Below are positions 10,178-18,848 of a DNA stretch of 64,000 nt, piece by piece. Every line of letters starts with the position of its first letter. Position 1 is the stretch's first letter. The notes below the pieces were generated by a model, which did not search any database, was not told where the DNA came from, and saw only the letters and a list, made by a program, of their open reading frames with translations. The stretch comes from Sphingomonadales bacterium UBA2683 (GTDB lineage Bacteria > Pseudomonadota > Alphaproteobacteria > Sphingomonadales > Sphingomonadaceae), in assembly GCA_002354635.1 (NCBI GenBank), contig DELZ01000002.1, forward strand, positions 539,266 to 603,265, written 5' to 3'. The position numbers and the translations under genes are program-made.

Positions 10178-11026
10178 CTATTCCTTATCTTTATCTTTTT
10201 CCTGCGCACCAGAGGGCGACTGATCCGGAGCATCCCTGTGACGCTCCCATAAATCCGGCCGCCTTAGCCGTGTATCTTCCTCTGCCCTTTGTTTCCGCCA
10301 AGCAGCTATTTTCGCATGATCCCCCGATCGCAAGACTTCAGGGATGATGCGCCCTTCCCATATTTGAGGTCGGGTATATTGCGGATATTCCAGAATAACG
10401 TTCTCGAAACTCTCTTCATCTCCGCTAGAAGACGCGCCCATTACCCCGGGAAGCAGCCGAATGCAAGCGTCTAAAAGCACCAGCGCGCCCATTTCTCCGC
10501 CGGACAGGATATAGTCGCCGATCGAGACTTCCTCGATGGCACGGGCGTCGAACAGGCGTTCGTCAAATCCCTCGAAACGGCCACAGATGATGGTGACGCC
10601 GGGACCGGACGCGATTTCGCGGACGCGGGCCTGGGTCAGCGGTTTTCCGCGCGGGGTCATGGCGAGGATGGGGGTGGTTTGTGGGGTAGCCGTTCGTGCT
10701 GAGCTTGTCGAAGCGCCGCTCGCCTCGCCACCCTGTCCTTCGACAAGCTCAGGACGAACGGAGTTATGTGCCGCAACCTTTTCCGCCATCCGCTCAACCG
10801 CATGATCCAACGCCGCCGCCATGATATCCGCCCGCAGCACCATGCCGGCACCGCCGCCCGCCGGCGTGTCATCGACGCTGCGATGCCTGTCGGTGGCGAA
10901 ATCGCGCGGGTTGATCGTGTCGCACGCCCATTTCCCCTCGGCAAGCGCCCTGCCCGCCAGCGATGTGCCGAGGGGCCCGGGGAACATGTCCGGGTAGAGG
11001 GTGAGGATTTGGGCGGTGAAGGTCAT
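10178..11026 (-). CDS. trmD: tRNA (guanine-N1-)-methyltransferase with in-frame repeat insertion
   Basis: A 282-residue SAM-dependent enzyme making m1G37 in tRNAs, which prevents frameshifting. Start MTFTAQILTLYPDMFPG fits the family. An upstream start would extend into the neighbouring gene. TrmD motifs are present: DDTPAGGGAGMVLRAD near 54, CGRFEGFDERL near 158 and the knot segment EVSIGDYILSGGEMG near 176. The protein is about 40 residues longer than usual because residues about 88-112 (SVRPELVEG ... STSSART) are translated from a palindromic repeat that is commonly intergenic in sphingomonads. The reading frame stays open, so the gene is probably functional. Start overlaps the small membrane-protein gene by 4 bp. 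Confidence 0.95.
   Translation of the reverse strand: MTFTAQILTLYPDMFPGPLGTSLAGRALAEGKWACDTINPRDFATDRHRSVDDTPAGGGAGMVLRADIMAAALDHAVERMAEKVAAHNSVRPELVEGQGGEASGASTSSARTATPQTTPILAMTPRGKPLTQARVREIASGPGVTIICGRFEGFDERLFDARAIEEVSIGDYILSGGEMGALVLLDACIRLLPGVMGASSSGDEESFENVILEYPQYTRPQIWEGRIIPEVLRSGDHAKIAAWRKQRAEEDTRLRRPDLWERHRDAPDQSPSGAQEKDKDKE
10691..10762. repeat. Palindromic REP-like element inside trmD
   Basis: The arms CCGTTCGTGCTGAGCTTGTC (10691-10714 overall) and CCTTCGACAAGCTCAGGACG (10738-10762 overall) are inverted, with one mismatch over 24 bp and a 23-nt spacer. It is the same repeat family as the copy between gatC and gatA. It is read through in frame by trmD. Confidence 0.85.
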
Positions 11027-11337
11027 TTTTTTCTGCGCCAGTTGATCCACAGGATCGACGTGGTCATACCGACAAAGAAGCTGCCGAACAGGCCGACAGC
11101 GGCACCGATTGACATCGTCAGTATGCCGCCACTGCTGCAGATTTCGGCATCTATGCAATGATCGGACTGGATCCACCACAGACTGAAGAGCCAGTAGAGG
11201 ACAAACAGGGCCGGAACCGGAAGGCTCGCCAAAAAGGGCAGCCAGGCGAGATTGGTGTCGGGATTACGCCGTTTGGCAATCTCGATAATCGCAATGGTCA
11301 GGCCCGCTATGACCAGGATGGCGATGATGAGTATCAT
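11023..11337 (-). CDS. Small three-span membrane protein between rimM and trmD
   Basis: A 104-residue protein with hydrophobic segments at about residues 2-20, 32-52 and 75-97. Basic ends (KRRNPDTN after helix 1 and WRRKK at the C-terminus) suggest inside-positive topology. Two cysteines (DHCIDAEICSSGG) fall in the predicted extracytoplasmic loop between helices 2 and 3. It overlaps the upstream rimM gene and the downstream trmD gene by 4 bp each, which argues for real translation by coupling. It is not part of the usual rpsP-rimM-trmD-rplS set. I do not recognise its family. Confidence 0.72.
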   Translation of the reverse strand: MILIIAILVIAGLTIAIIEIAKRRNPDTNLAWLPFLASLPVPALFVLYWLFSLWWIQSDHCIDAEICSSGGILTMSIGAAVGLFGSFFVGMTTSILWINWRRKK

Positions 11338-11825
11338 TGCGGTTCGACAAAGTCCGCCAACACGATCGCCGGATCACTCCGCATGTCGATGGCCTTGACC
11401 GGCACCATGAATTTCTTGCCGCTAGCGCGTTCGATCTCGATCACGTCGCCGGCGCCGAATTCGTATATGGCGAAGATCTTGCCGAGTTCCTCGCCTTGGT
11501 CGCTGACGCAGCGCTGGCCGATGATATCGATATGGTAGAATTCGTCTTCGTCCAGTTCCGGCAAGGCCGAGCGCGGGACGGTGAGTTCGGTGCCGCGGGC
11601 GGCTTCGGCGTCGTTGCGGTCGGTTATTTCGGCGATACGGGCGATGGCCCCCATCTTGTGCGGTTTGACCGATTTCAGGGTCAGCTTGCCACCGCTGAAA
11701 TTCTTGTGCTGTGCCAGACTGTCGAGACTGTCGCAGAACAGCTTGAGCCGGACTTCCCCCGTCACCCCGTGCGCGCCAATAATGACGGCAAGGGGGACGG
11801 GTTTGTCCGAATCAATCTTGTCCAA
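11334..11825 (-). CDS. rimM: Ribosome maturation factor RimM
   Basis: A 163-residue factor for 30S head assembly that binds S19. The N-terminal barrel begins VPLAVIIGAHGVTGEVRLKLFCD, with the family's I-G-x-HG--GEV motif. The C-terminal PRC-barrel is seen in DEFYHIDIIGQRCVSDQGEELGKI and a late GAGDVIEIE...FMVPVKAIDM. It lies 3 bp after rpsP, in the conserved order rpsP-rimM-(small gene)-trmD-rplS. Confidence 0.96.
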   Translation of the reverse strand: MDKIDSDKPVPLAVIIGAHGVTGEVRLKLFCDSLDSLAQHKNFSGGKLTLKSVKPHKMGAIARIAEITDRNDAEAARGTELTVPRSALPELDEDEFYHIDIIGQRCVSDQGEELGKIFAIYEFGAGDVIEIERASGKKFMVPVKAIDMRSDPAIVLADFVEPQ

Positions 11826-11828
11826 GGA

Positions 11829-12350
11829 TTAGCCCTCGGCCTTTTCTTCAGCAGGCGCGTCTTCGGCCTTGGCTTCTTCAGCAGCCGGTGCTTCTTCAGG
11901 TGCAGCTTCCTCGGCGGCAGGCGCTTCTTCCGCCGGAGTTTCGGCAGCAGCTTCTTCGGCCGGTGCTTCTTCGGCTGGAGCGGCTGCGGCTTCCTTGGCG
12001 GCTTCTTCAGCAGCAGCAGCCTTTTCGGCTTTCTCTTCGAGACGCTCGGTGGCCTTCTCGCCTGGCTTGCCCTTGTTCGGGTTGTTGCGGGCTTCGCGCT
12101 TCAGCAGACCGGCGGCATCAAGGAAACGGGCTACGCGATCGGATGGCTTGGCGCCATTGTCGAGCCAATGCTTGGCGCGTTCGGCGTCGAGCACCACGCG
12201 CTTCTCGTCATCCTTGGCGAGCAGCGGGTTATAGCTGCCGATCCGCTCGATGAACTTGCCGTCGCGCGGAGCGCGAACGTCGGCGACGACGATCTTGTAA
12301 TAAGGGCGTTTCTTGGAACCACCGCGGGACATTCTGATTGCTACTGCCAT
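11829..12350 (-). CDS. rpsP: 30S ribosomal protein S16 with long acidic Ala/Glu-rich tail
   Basis: Residues 1 to about 85 are canonical S16: MAVAIRMSRGGSKKRPYYKIVVAD, then RDGKFIERIGSYNPLL and AKHWLDNGAKPSDRVARFLDAAG. The remaining about 85 residues are a low-complexity tail built from EEAPAEEAAAE-type units, giving 173 residues against about 80-90 in E. coli. Extended S16 tails occur in alphaproteobacteria, though this one is long. Their role is unknown. The tail coding DNA is repetitive (GCTTCTTC/GCCGGT units), so its length could vary between strains. Confidence 0.97.
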   Translation of the reverse strand: MAVAIRMSRGGSKKRPYYKIVVADVRAPRDGKFIERIGSYNPLLAKDDEKRVVLDAERAKHWLDNGAKPSDRVARFLDAAGLLKREARNNPNKGKPGEKATERLEEKAEKAAAAEEAAKEAAAAPAEEAPAEEAAAETPAEEAPAAEEAAPEEAPAAEEAKAEDAPAEEKAEG

Positions 12351-12393
12351 TGTAATAAACCTTTCAAAAAATACTAAAATTCAAATTGTTGCT

Positions 12394-13857
12394 TCATTTC
12401 TTCTTGTTTAATAGATTCGCCAAATCCGGGGGAAGCCCGCCGGGAGACATGTCGGGAAGTCCAGGCATTCCGGACATGCCGCCGCCCTGCCCGCCCATGC
12501 CGGCGCCCGCAGCTCCGCCGCCGCCGCCAAACATTGACATCAGCCCCTCGATGCCGCCCATCTTTTTGATGCGCTTCATCGCCTTGGCCATCTCCTGATG
12601 CATCTTGAGCAGCTTGTTGACGTCCTGAACAGTTGTACCGGATCCGATCGCAACCCGCCGCTTGCGCTTGGCGTTGAGCAGGCCGGGCCGCACCCGCTCC
12701 TCCTTGGTCATCGAACCGATGATTGCATCCATGCGTCCCAGGACCTTCTCGTCCATCGCGCCGCCCGCCATCGCTGCCTTGGCCTTCTTCATGCCCGGCA
12801 TCATCGATGCAAGCGCGCCGAGGCCGCCCATCTGTGTCATCTGACGCAATTGGGCGCGCAGATCGTTGAGATCGAACTGCCCCTTGAGCATTTTCTCGGC
12901 GAGCGCTTCGGATTCTTCCTTGTCGACCACCTGGGCCGCTTTTTCGACCAGGCTGACGACATCGCCCATGCCCAATATCCGGCCCGCCACGCGTTCCGGG
13001 TGGAATTCTTCCAAGGCGTCGATTTTCTCGCCGACGCCGACGAATTTGATCGGCTTGCCGGTGACAGCGCGCATCGACAGGGCCGCACCGCCGCGGGCAT
13101 CGCCGTCCATGCGGGTGAGAACAACGCCGGTGAGGTCAACCTGATCGGAGAAATTCTGCGCAACGTTGACCGCGTCCTGACCGGTCAGCGCATCGACCAC
13201 CAGCAGGATTTCCTGCGGCCTGGAGATATCGGCGACCGCCTTCATCTCGTCCATCAACTGCTGATCGACGTGAAGGCGTCCGGCGGTATCCAGCAGCAAT
13301 ACGTCAAAGCCCTGCAATTTTGCGGACTGCAGCGCACGCTTGGCAATCTCTACCGGCTGCTGCCCGGCAACGATCGGCAAGGTGGCAGCGTTGATCTGCT
13401 CGCCCAATACAGCGAGCTGTTCCTGTGCTGCGGGCCGATTGACGTCGAGCGAGGCCATCATGACCTTCTTATTGTCTCTGCCTTTCAGCCGCTTGGCGAT
13501 CTTGGCCGTCGTGGTTGTTTTACCCGACCCCTGCAAACCGACCATCATGATAATGGCGGGCGGTGCAACCGACAATTCGAGTGCACTGACGTCCGAACCC
13601 AGCATTTCGGTTAGACCGTCATTGACTATCTTGACCACTTGCTGGCCGGGAGTAACCGACTTCAGGACCGACTGGCCGACGGCCTTCTCGGTAACCTTTT
13701 CAACAAAATCCTTGACGACCGGCAGCGCAACATCGGCTTCGAGCAATGCGATCCGGACTTCCCGCATCGCGCTGCGGACATCTTCTTCCCTGAGCGCGCC
13801 GCGCCCCCGCAGCTTGTCGAAGACTCCGCCAAGGCGGTCACTTAACTTGTCAAACAT
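12394..13857 (-). CDS. ffh: Signal recognition particle protein Ffh (SRP54)
   Basis: A 487-residue GTPase that binds signal sequences with the SRP RNA and delivers ribosomes to FtsY at the membrane. An N domain comes first (about 1-95). The G domain has VGLQGSGKTTTTAK (about 107-120), DTAGRLHVD, TRMDGDARGGAALS and GVGEKIDALEEF. The M domain (about 300-470) contains GSGTTVQDVNKLLKMHQEM and a Met/Gly-rich end. It precedes rpsP with a 43-bp gap. Its receptor FtsY is encoded about 4 kb away on the other strand. Confidence 0.98.
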   Translation of the reverse strand: MFDKLSDRLGGVFDKLRGRGALREEDVRSAMREVRIALLEADVALPVVKDFVEKVTEKAVGQSVLKSVTPGQQVVKIVNDGLTEMLGSDVSALELSVAPPAIIMMVGLQGSGKTTTTAKIAKRLKGRDNKKVMMASLDVNRPAAQEQLAVLGEQINAATLPIVAGQQPVEIAKRALQSAKLQGFDVLLLDTAGRLHVDQQLMDEMKAVADISRPQEILLVVDALTGQDAVNVAQNFSDQVDLTGVVLTRMDGDARGGAALSMRAVTGKPIKFVGVGEKIDALEEFHPERVAGRILGMGDVVSLVEKAAQVVDKEESEALAEKMLKGQFDLNDLRAQLRQMTQMGGLGALASMMPGMKKAKAAMAGGAMDEKVLGRMDAIIGSMTKEERVRPGLLNAKRKRRVAIGSGTTVQDVNKLLKMHQEMAKAMKRIKKMGGIEGLMSMFGGGGGAAGAGMGGQGGGMSGMPGLPDMSPGGLPPDLANLLNKKK

Positions 13858-13957
13858 GCTACCGCCTTTCCTTCGTCAAAAGCGCCGGTTTTCCGGCCAA
13901 CACAAAAAGCGCCGGTGGGCGAAACCTCGCTGACCGACGTGTGAGTTTTTCGAACTC

Positions 13958-13990
13958 TAAACTGAATTGGCAATGCCTATTGCCGATTTA
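13958..13990. repeat. Inverted repeat in the ffh/GGDEF divergent spacer
   Basis: The 250-bp region between ffh and the GGDEF-EAL gene carries no gene that I can support. It holds a GGCAAT-GCCT-ATTGCC hairpin flanked by TAAA/TTTA, and two copies of AAAAGCGCCGG near 13878 and 13905. This could be an operator for either divergent gene. Function is unproven. Confidence 0.35.
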
Positions 13991-14108
13991 GAGGCGCTGT
14001 TAGTGCAGTTCCGGAGATTTCGCAAGCACCGATTTGCACGAAATATGAACGCTTGTTAACCAGAAATTGAGAACTGTTAGGCAAAAGCTTCGCGGCAACA
14101 GTGGGAAA

Positions 14109-15782
14109 ATGACTATGGCGCGACCAGCAGCCGATCAACATCTAAAACTGATGAAGAACGGATACAAGCTATCTGTTGGACGTGATGTGTTGACCGGCGC
14201 TATTGTCCTCCTGGCAATCCTGATGTTTGCCGGCACCGGTGGCACGGTATTGTCCGACGCCATCAATTCCCTTTCCGGACAAGCGAGAGCCGGAGACAAT
14301 GTACTGGTTTCCGCCTTTCTGCTCAATATTGCCCTCATTCTTTTCGGCTGGCGCCGATACAAGGATTTGACCAAAGAGATCGAGGAACGGGCAGCCGCCG
14401 AACAGCGCGCCCATTCGCTCGCCGTAACCGACCCGCTCACCGGCCTGCTGAACCGTCGCACCATCGGCGAGAGAACCGCCGAAATGATCAGCATCGCTCA
14501 GCGCAAGCAAAAGAGCATTACGTTCTTGATGCTCGACCTCGACAATTTCAAGAATATCAACGATGTCCATGGACACAGCGCCGGCGATGCCGTGCTGAAA
14601 CAGGTGGCGGCCCGTATCTCGGGAGTCCTGCCGCCGCAGAACTTGCTGGCGAGGCTTGGGGGCGACGAATTTGCCTGCGCCTTTATTTTTGATCCCGAAC
14701 AGCCAAAGATGGTTGAACAAATCGCCGACGACCTGATCGAGGCCATCTCTGCCCCGATCATCGAGGACGGGGTACAGCTTGTTGTGACCACATCGATCGG
14801 CATGGCGCGCTATGATGTGGAATCAGAAGGCGTTGATGTGCTGATGCGCCGGGCCGACATTGCCATGTATTGTTCAAAAAAGCAGGGCCGGAACCGTCAT
14901 TGCTGGTTCGATGCCAATATGGAGCAGGAACTGCAAACGCGCAGTTTGCTGGAAACAGGCATGCGCGACGGGATTCCGAAAGGGGAGTTTGTGCCCTATT
15001 TCGAGCAGCAAATAGATCTGACAACCGGCAAATTGACCGGCTTCGAGATGCTTGCCCGATGGGAATCCCCGACTCAAGGGCTTATCTCTCCGGAAATATT
15101 CATCCCGATTGCCGAAGATACCGGCATGATCGGCGACCTGTCGCTCAATATCATGAGACAGGCGCTTCACAATGCCAAGCACTGGGACTCCTCGCTGACC
15201 ATTTCGGTCAATATTTCACCGGTTCAGCTGCTAGATCCATGGCTTGCCCAGAAAATCGTCAAATTACTGGTCGAAAGCGGATTCCCGCCCAACCGGCTGG
15301 AAATCGAAATCACGGAAAGCTCGCTGTTCGAGAATCTGAGTCTGGCGCAGTCGATCGTCGGGAGCTTGAAAAATCAGGGCATCAAGATCGCGCTGGACGA
15401 CTTCGGAACCGGCTACGGTTCCCTTGCCCATTTGCGCGCCCTGCCGTTTGACCGGATAAAAATCGACCGCAGCTTCGTATCGTCCATCCTCCGCAATCCG
15501 GAAAGCAAGGCGATTGTGAAAGCAATCAACGGTCTTGGCGAGAGCCTCAACATGCCGATTACGGCCGAAGGCATCGAGGACAAGGAAACCGAAGTCGAAT
15601 TGCGCGAGATCGGTTGTGCCAAAGGTCAAGGATGGTATTACGGACGTCCGCTGACCATTGCGGAAACAACACAGATTCTGACCGAACGCAATTTGCTCTC
15701 CGCGGCTGAACCGGAGGACGACTCCAAGCTTCTGCAAGACGACGGTTCCGTCGACACAGATGTCCTGAAACAGACAGCTTAG
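14109..15782 (+). CDS. Membrane-bound GGDEF-EAL cyclic-di-GMP protein
   Basis: A 557-residue protein with two N-terminal membrane spans (about residues 26-48 and 62-80), a GGDEF diguanylate cyclase domain and an EAL phosphodiesterase domain. The GGDEF motif is intact (LGGDEF, residues about 184-188), but the usual RxxD inhibitory site upstream is replaced (PPQN). The EAL signature reads EML (FEMLARW, about 312). The other EAL metal and catalytic motifs are complete: NISPVQL, IEITESSLFEN, LDDFGTGYGSL (about 430), KIDRSFV and AEGIE. It may be bifunctional or mainly a phosphodiesterase. The ATG at MTMARPAAD was chosen; a TTG 42 nt upstream is possible. Confidence 0.92.
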   Translation: MTMARPAADQHLKLMKNGYKLSVGRDVLTGAIVLLAILMFAGTGGTVLSDAINSLSGQARAGDNVLVSAFLLNIALILFGWRRYKDLTKEIEERAAAEQRAHSLAVTDPLTGLLNRRTIGERTAEMISIAQRKQKSITFLMLDLDNFKNINDVHGHSAGDAVLKQVAARISGVLPPQNLLARLGGDEFACAFIFDPEQPKMVEQIADDLIEAISAPIIEDGVQLVVTTSIGMARYDVESEGVDVLMRRADIAMYCSKKQGRNRHCWFDANMEQELQTRSLLETGMRDGIPKGEFVPYFEQQIDLTTGKLTGFEMLARWESPTQGLISPEIFIPIAEDTGMIGDLSLNIMRQALHNAKHWDSSLTISVNISPVQLLDPWLAQKIVKLLVESGFPPNRLEIEITESSLFENLSLAQSIVGSLKNQGIKIALDDFGTGYGSLAHLRALPFDRIKIDRSFVSSILRNPESKAIVKAINGLGESLNMPITAEGIEDKETEVELREIGCAKGQGWYYGRPLTIAETTQILTERNLLSAAEPEDDSKLLQDDGSVDTDVLKQTA

Positions 15783-15853
15783 ATCCACCTGCTGACAGCG
15801 ACCACTAGCCGAATTGCTGGACTCCCGGGAACGGCATCCCTAAATCGCCAATC

Positions 15854-16660
15854 ATGACCACAGGACGCTTTCACAAAATGCATGGATTGGGCAATGATTT
15901 TGTCATCATCGATGCACGCGCGGATGCTTTGGATGTGTCAAGTGCACAGGCCTCGGCGATTGCGGATCGCCATAGTGGCATCGGTTGTGACCAGCTGATC
16001 GTCCTGCGACCGTCGCGCCAAGCAGACATCAGAATGCAGATATTCAATGCCGACGGCAGCGAGGTCGAAGCCTGCGGCAATGCTGCCCGATGTGTCGCGA
16101 AACTGCTCGGGGACGAGACCCGGATCGAAACCGCTGGCGGTGTCATCACCGGCAACGCCACCGTCGATGGTGCCATTGTCGATATGGGGAATCCCCGCTT
16201 CGAATGGCAGGCCATCCCCCTCGCCTATGCTATGGATACGCTCGATATGCCCGTTGGCTGGGAGGAACTGCAAAACCCCGCAGCGGTCAATGTCGGCAAT
16301 CCGCACGTGATTTTTTTCGTAGACGACAGCGCGGCGGTCGAACTGGACCGTCTCGGCCCAATGATCGAGGTCGATCCCCTGTTTCCCGAGAAGGCGAACG
16401 TCAACATCGCCCATATTGACGATGGTGTAATCCATTTGCGGGTATGGGAACGGGGCGTCGGGCTGACCCGGGCTTGCGGAACCGGAGCCTGTGCCACAGC
16501 GGTCGCCGCAATCAGGCGCGGACTGGTGACCAGTCCCGTCCAAGTGAATTTGCCAGGCGGCATGCTGACCATCCGTTGGAAGGACGGCGAGAATATCGAG
16601 ATGCAAGGGCCGACGACCTATGTTTTTGCCGGCGAAGCGGACTGGGCACAGTTCGGATGA
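15854..16660 (+). CDS. dapF: Diaminopimelate epimerase
   Basis: A 268-residue cofactor-independent epimerase converting LL- to meso-diaminopimelate, the last steps before lysine and peptidoglycan precursor. The two catalytic cysteines sit in EACGNAARC (Cys74) and RACGTGACATAV (near 214). KMHGLGNDFVIID at the N-terminus and NADGSEVEAC are signature segments. It starts an operon: its stop overlaps the ATG of mtaB by 4 bp, followed by ftsY and yciB, each also overlapping. Confidence 0.97.
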   Translation: MTTGRFHKMHGLGNDFVIIDARADALDVSSAQASAIADRHSGIGCDQLIVLRPSRQADIRMQIFNADGSEVEACGNAARCVAKLLGDETRIETAGGVITGNATVDGAIVDMGNPRFEWQAIPLAYAMDTLDMPVGWEELQNPAAVNVGNPHVIFFVDDSAAVELDRLGPMIEVDPLFPEKANVNIAHIDDGVIHLRVWERGVGLTRACGTGACATAVAAIRRGLVTSPVQVNLPGGMLTIRWKDGENIEMQGPTTYVFAGEADWAQFG

Positions 16661-17922
16661 GCGCTCCGGAAATGATCAGCATGGGTTGCCGGCTCAATAT
16701 TGCCGAAAGCGAGAAGCTACGGCAGAATCTGGCCGCCAGCAATATCGGCGGGGACAATCTGATCATCGTCAACAGCTGTGCCGTAACCAACGAAGCGGTC
16801 CGCCAGACCCGACAGGCCATCCGCCGGGCCAAGAAGGACAATCCCGACAAAAATATTATCGTTACCGGTTGTGCGGCGCAGGTTGATCCCGCGATGTTTG
16901 CAGCGATGCCGGAAACCAGCGCGGTGGTGGGCAATGTCGACAAATATGATCCGGCCAATTTCAAGCTCGGACTGCACAGCAACCGCCCCGATATCCGGGT
17001 CTCGGATATCATGCGGATTACCGAAACCGCGCCGCACATGGTCAGCGCCTTTGCCGACCGGTCGCGGGCCTTTGTCGAAATCCAGAATGGCTGCGACCAT
17101 CGCTGCACCTTTTGCATCATTCCGTTCGGCCGGGGTAACAGCCGGTCGGTGCCAGCCGGCATGGTTGTCGAACAGGTTCAGGCTTTGGTCGACAAGGGTT
17201 TTCAGGAAGTCGTTCTGACCGGTGTCGATGTGACAAGCTATGGACCGGACCTGCCGGGAGAGCCGACACTGGGCATGCTGATCGAACGAATTCTGAAGCA
17301 CGTTCCCCAGCTCAAACGGCTGAGGCTTTCCTCTCTTGACGGGATCGAGATAGATGACCGGATGTTTGACCTGATCACCGGCGAAGAGCGGTTGATGCCG
17401 CATATACATTTGTCGCTCCAGTCGGGCGACAATATGATCCTGAAACGGATGAAGCGACGGCACAGCCGGGAACAGGCAATCGGGCTGGTTCAGCGATTGA
17501 AGAGCAAACGGCCCGAAATTGCGATCGGCGCGGATATCATTGCGGGGTTCCCGACCGAGGATGATGCCATGTTCGCCAACAGCCTGTCGATCATCGAGCA
17601 ATGCGATATCGTGCACGGGCATATTTTTTCCTATTCCCCGAAACAGGGCACGCCGGCGGCGAGAATGCCGCAGCTCGACAGCAATGTGATCAGGCAAAGA
17701 GCAAAGATTTTGCGCCAGGCCATTGCTGGCCGCGCGCACGGCTGGCGCCAGGCCCTGATCGGTTCCCGGCAGAATGTACTCGCGGAAATGTCGGGTGACA
17801 CGGGCTATGCGGAAAATTTTGCCCGTGTGACATTTGATGCCGCAGCGACCAGAGGAAATATCGTGCCGGTAGAAATTACCGGTATCCAGGACAAGCAATT
17901 GATTGGCAGGGTGGCAGCGTGA
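16657..17922 (+). CDS. mtaB: tRNA (N6-threonylcarbamoyladenosine37) methylthiotransferase
   Basis: A 421-residue radical-SAM enzyme that converts t6A37 to ms2t6A37. The N-terminal UPF0004 domain binds a cluster through Cys in SMGCRLNIAESE, VNSCAVTNEA and VTGCAAQVD. The radical-SAM cluster is in CDHRCTFCIIPFGRG (about residue 145). The MGCRLN form and absence of the MiaB-type GCQMN favour MtaB over MiaB. Downstream, LSLQSGDNMILKRMKRRHSRE and the C-terminal TRAM-like domain follow. The start ATG overlaps dapF by 4 bp; the stop overlaps the ftsY GTG by 4 bp. Confidence 0.92.
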   Translation: MSAPEMISMGCRLNIAESEKLRQNLAASNIGGDNLIIVNSCAVTNEAVRQTRQAIRRAKKDNPDKNIIVTGCAAQVDPAMFAAMPETSAVVGNVDKYDPANFKLGLHSNRPDIRVSDIMRITETAPHMVSAFADRSRAFVEIQNGCDHRCTFCIIPFGRGNSRSVPAGMVVEQVQALVDKGFQEVVLTGVDVTSYGPDLPGEPTLGMLIERILKHVPQLKRLRLSSLDGIEIDDRMFDLITGEERLMPHIHLSLQSGDNMILKRMKRRHSREQAIGLVQRLKSKRPEIAIGADIIAGFPTEDDAMFANSLSIIEQCDIVHGHIFSYSPKQGTPAARMPQLDSNVIRQRAKILRQAIAGRAHGWRQALIGSRQNVLAEMSGDTGYAENFARVTFDAAATRGNIVPVEITGIQDKQLIGRVAA

Positions 17923-18848
17923 CCGAGAAAAACAGTTGGAAGGATCGCCTGTTTGGCGGTTTCAGCAAGACATCTTCGCGCCTGACGGAAAATCTTTCCG
18001 GGCTGGTTACCAAGGCCAAACTGGATGATGCTACTCTCGATGACATTGAAGACGCGCTGATCATGTCGGACCTCGGCCCGGCCACAGCCGCTGCCATTCG
18101 GGAAAAGCTGGCTGTAGAGCGGTTTGAAAAAGGCCTCACCGAATATGCGGTGAAGGAGATTATCCAGCGGGAAATCGCGGCAATATTGGAGCCGGTGGCG
18201 ATTCCGCTGGAAATCGATGCCTTTCCCCGTCCGCAGGTGATCCTGGTGATCGGTGTCAACGGTTCGGGCAAGACCACCACAATCGCCAAGCTGGCCCACC
18301 TGTTTCTGGAACAGGACTACGGCGTCATGCTGGCGGCGGGAGATACATTCCGGGCCGCCGCCATCGGGCAGCTCAAGATATGGGCCGAGCGTCTGGATGT
18401 TCCGATTATCAGCGGTCCGCAGGGCGGCGACAGCGCCAGCATCGTCTATGAGGGTGTGAAGCAGGCTACGGCGACCGGGATCGACGTGTTAATCGTTGAT
18501 ACAGCCGGACGTCTGCAAAACCGCAGCGAATTGATGGATGAACTGGACAAGATCCGGCGTGTGCTCGGCCGGCTCAATCCGGAAGCACCCCATAATGTGG
18601 TGCTGGTGCTGGACGCAACGACCGGACAGAATGCGCTGTCACAAATCGAGGTCTTTCAGGACGTGGCCAAGGTCACGGGACTGATCATGACCAAGCTGGA
18701 TGGCACCGCACGCGGCGGCGTTCTGGTCGCGGCAGCCAAACAGTTCGGTTTGCCGATCCACGCCATCGGGATCGGTGAAACCGTCGAAGACCTGAAACCG
18801 TTCAAGGCCGAAGATCTGGCCGCAGCCATAGCCGGGATAGAGAAATGA
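17919..18848 (+). CDS. ftsY: Signal recognition particle receptor FtsY
   Basis: A 309-residue membrane-associated GTPase that receives Ffh-ribosome complexes. It has no long acidic A domain: residues 1-25 lead directly into the NG domain, as in many alphaproteobacteria. GTPase motifs: IGVNGSGKTTTIAK (about 111-124), GDTFRAAAI, DTAGRLQNRSELMDEL, TKLDGTARGGVL, and GIGETVEDLKPF. The start is a GTG overlapping the mtaB stop; the stop overlaps the yciB start. The SRP RNA gene was not found in the window. Confidence 0.97.
   Translation: MTEKNSWKDRLFGGFSKTSSRLTENLSGLVTKAKLDDATLDDIEDALIMSDLGPATAAAIREKLAVERFEKGLTEYAVKEIIQREIAAILEPVAIPLEIDAFPRPQVILVIGVNGSGKTTTIAKLAHLFLEQDYGVMLAAGDTFRAAAIGQLKIWAERLDVPIISGPQGGDSASIVYEGVKQATATGIDVLIVDTAGRLQNRSELMDELDKIRRVLGRLNPEAPHNVVLVLDATTGQNALSQIEVFQDVAKVTGLIMTKLDGTARGGVLVAAAKQFGLPIHAIGIGETVEDLKPFKAEDLAAAIAGIEK

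Noticed and set aside
10178..11179. trmD starting at the far upstream ATG (333 residues)
   Set aside because: The extra N-terminus overlaps the small membrane-protein gene in another frame and lacks similarity to TrmD; the MTFTAQ start fits the family.
14056..14070. CtrA-type TTAA-n7-TTAA site before the GGDEF-EAL gene
   Set aside because: One of the two TTAA half sites reads TTGA; too common by chance to annotate.
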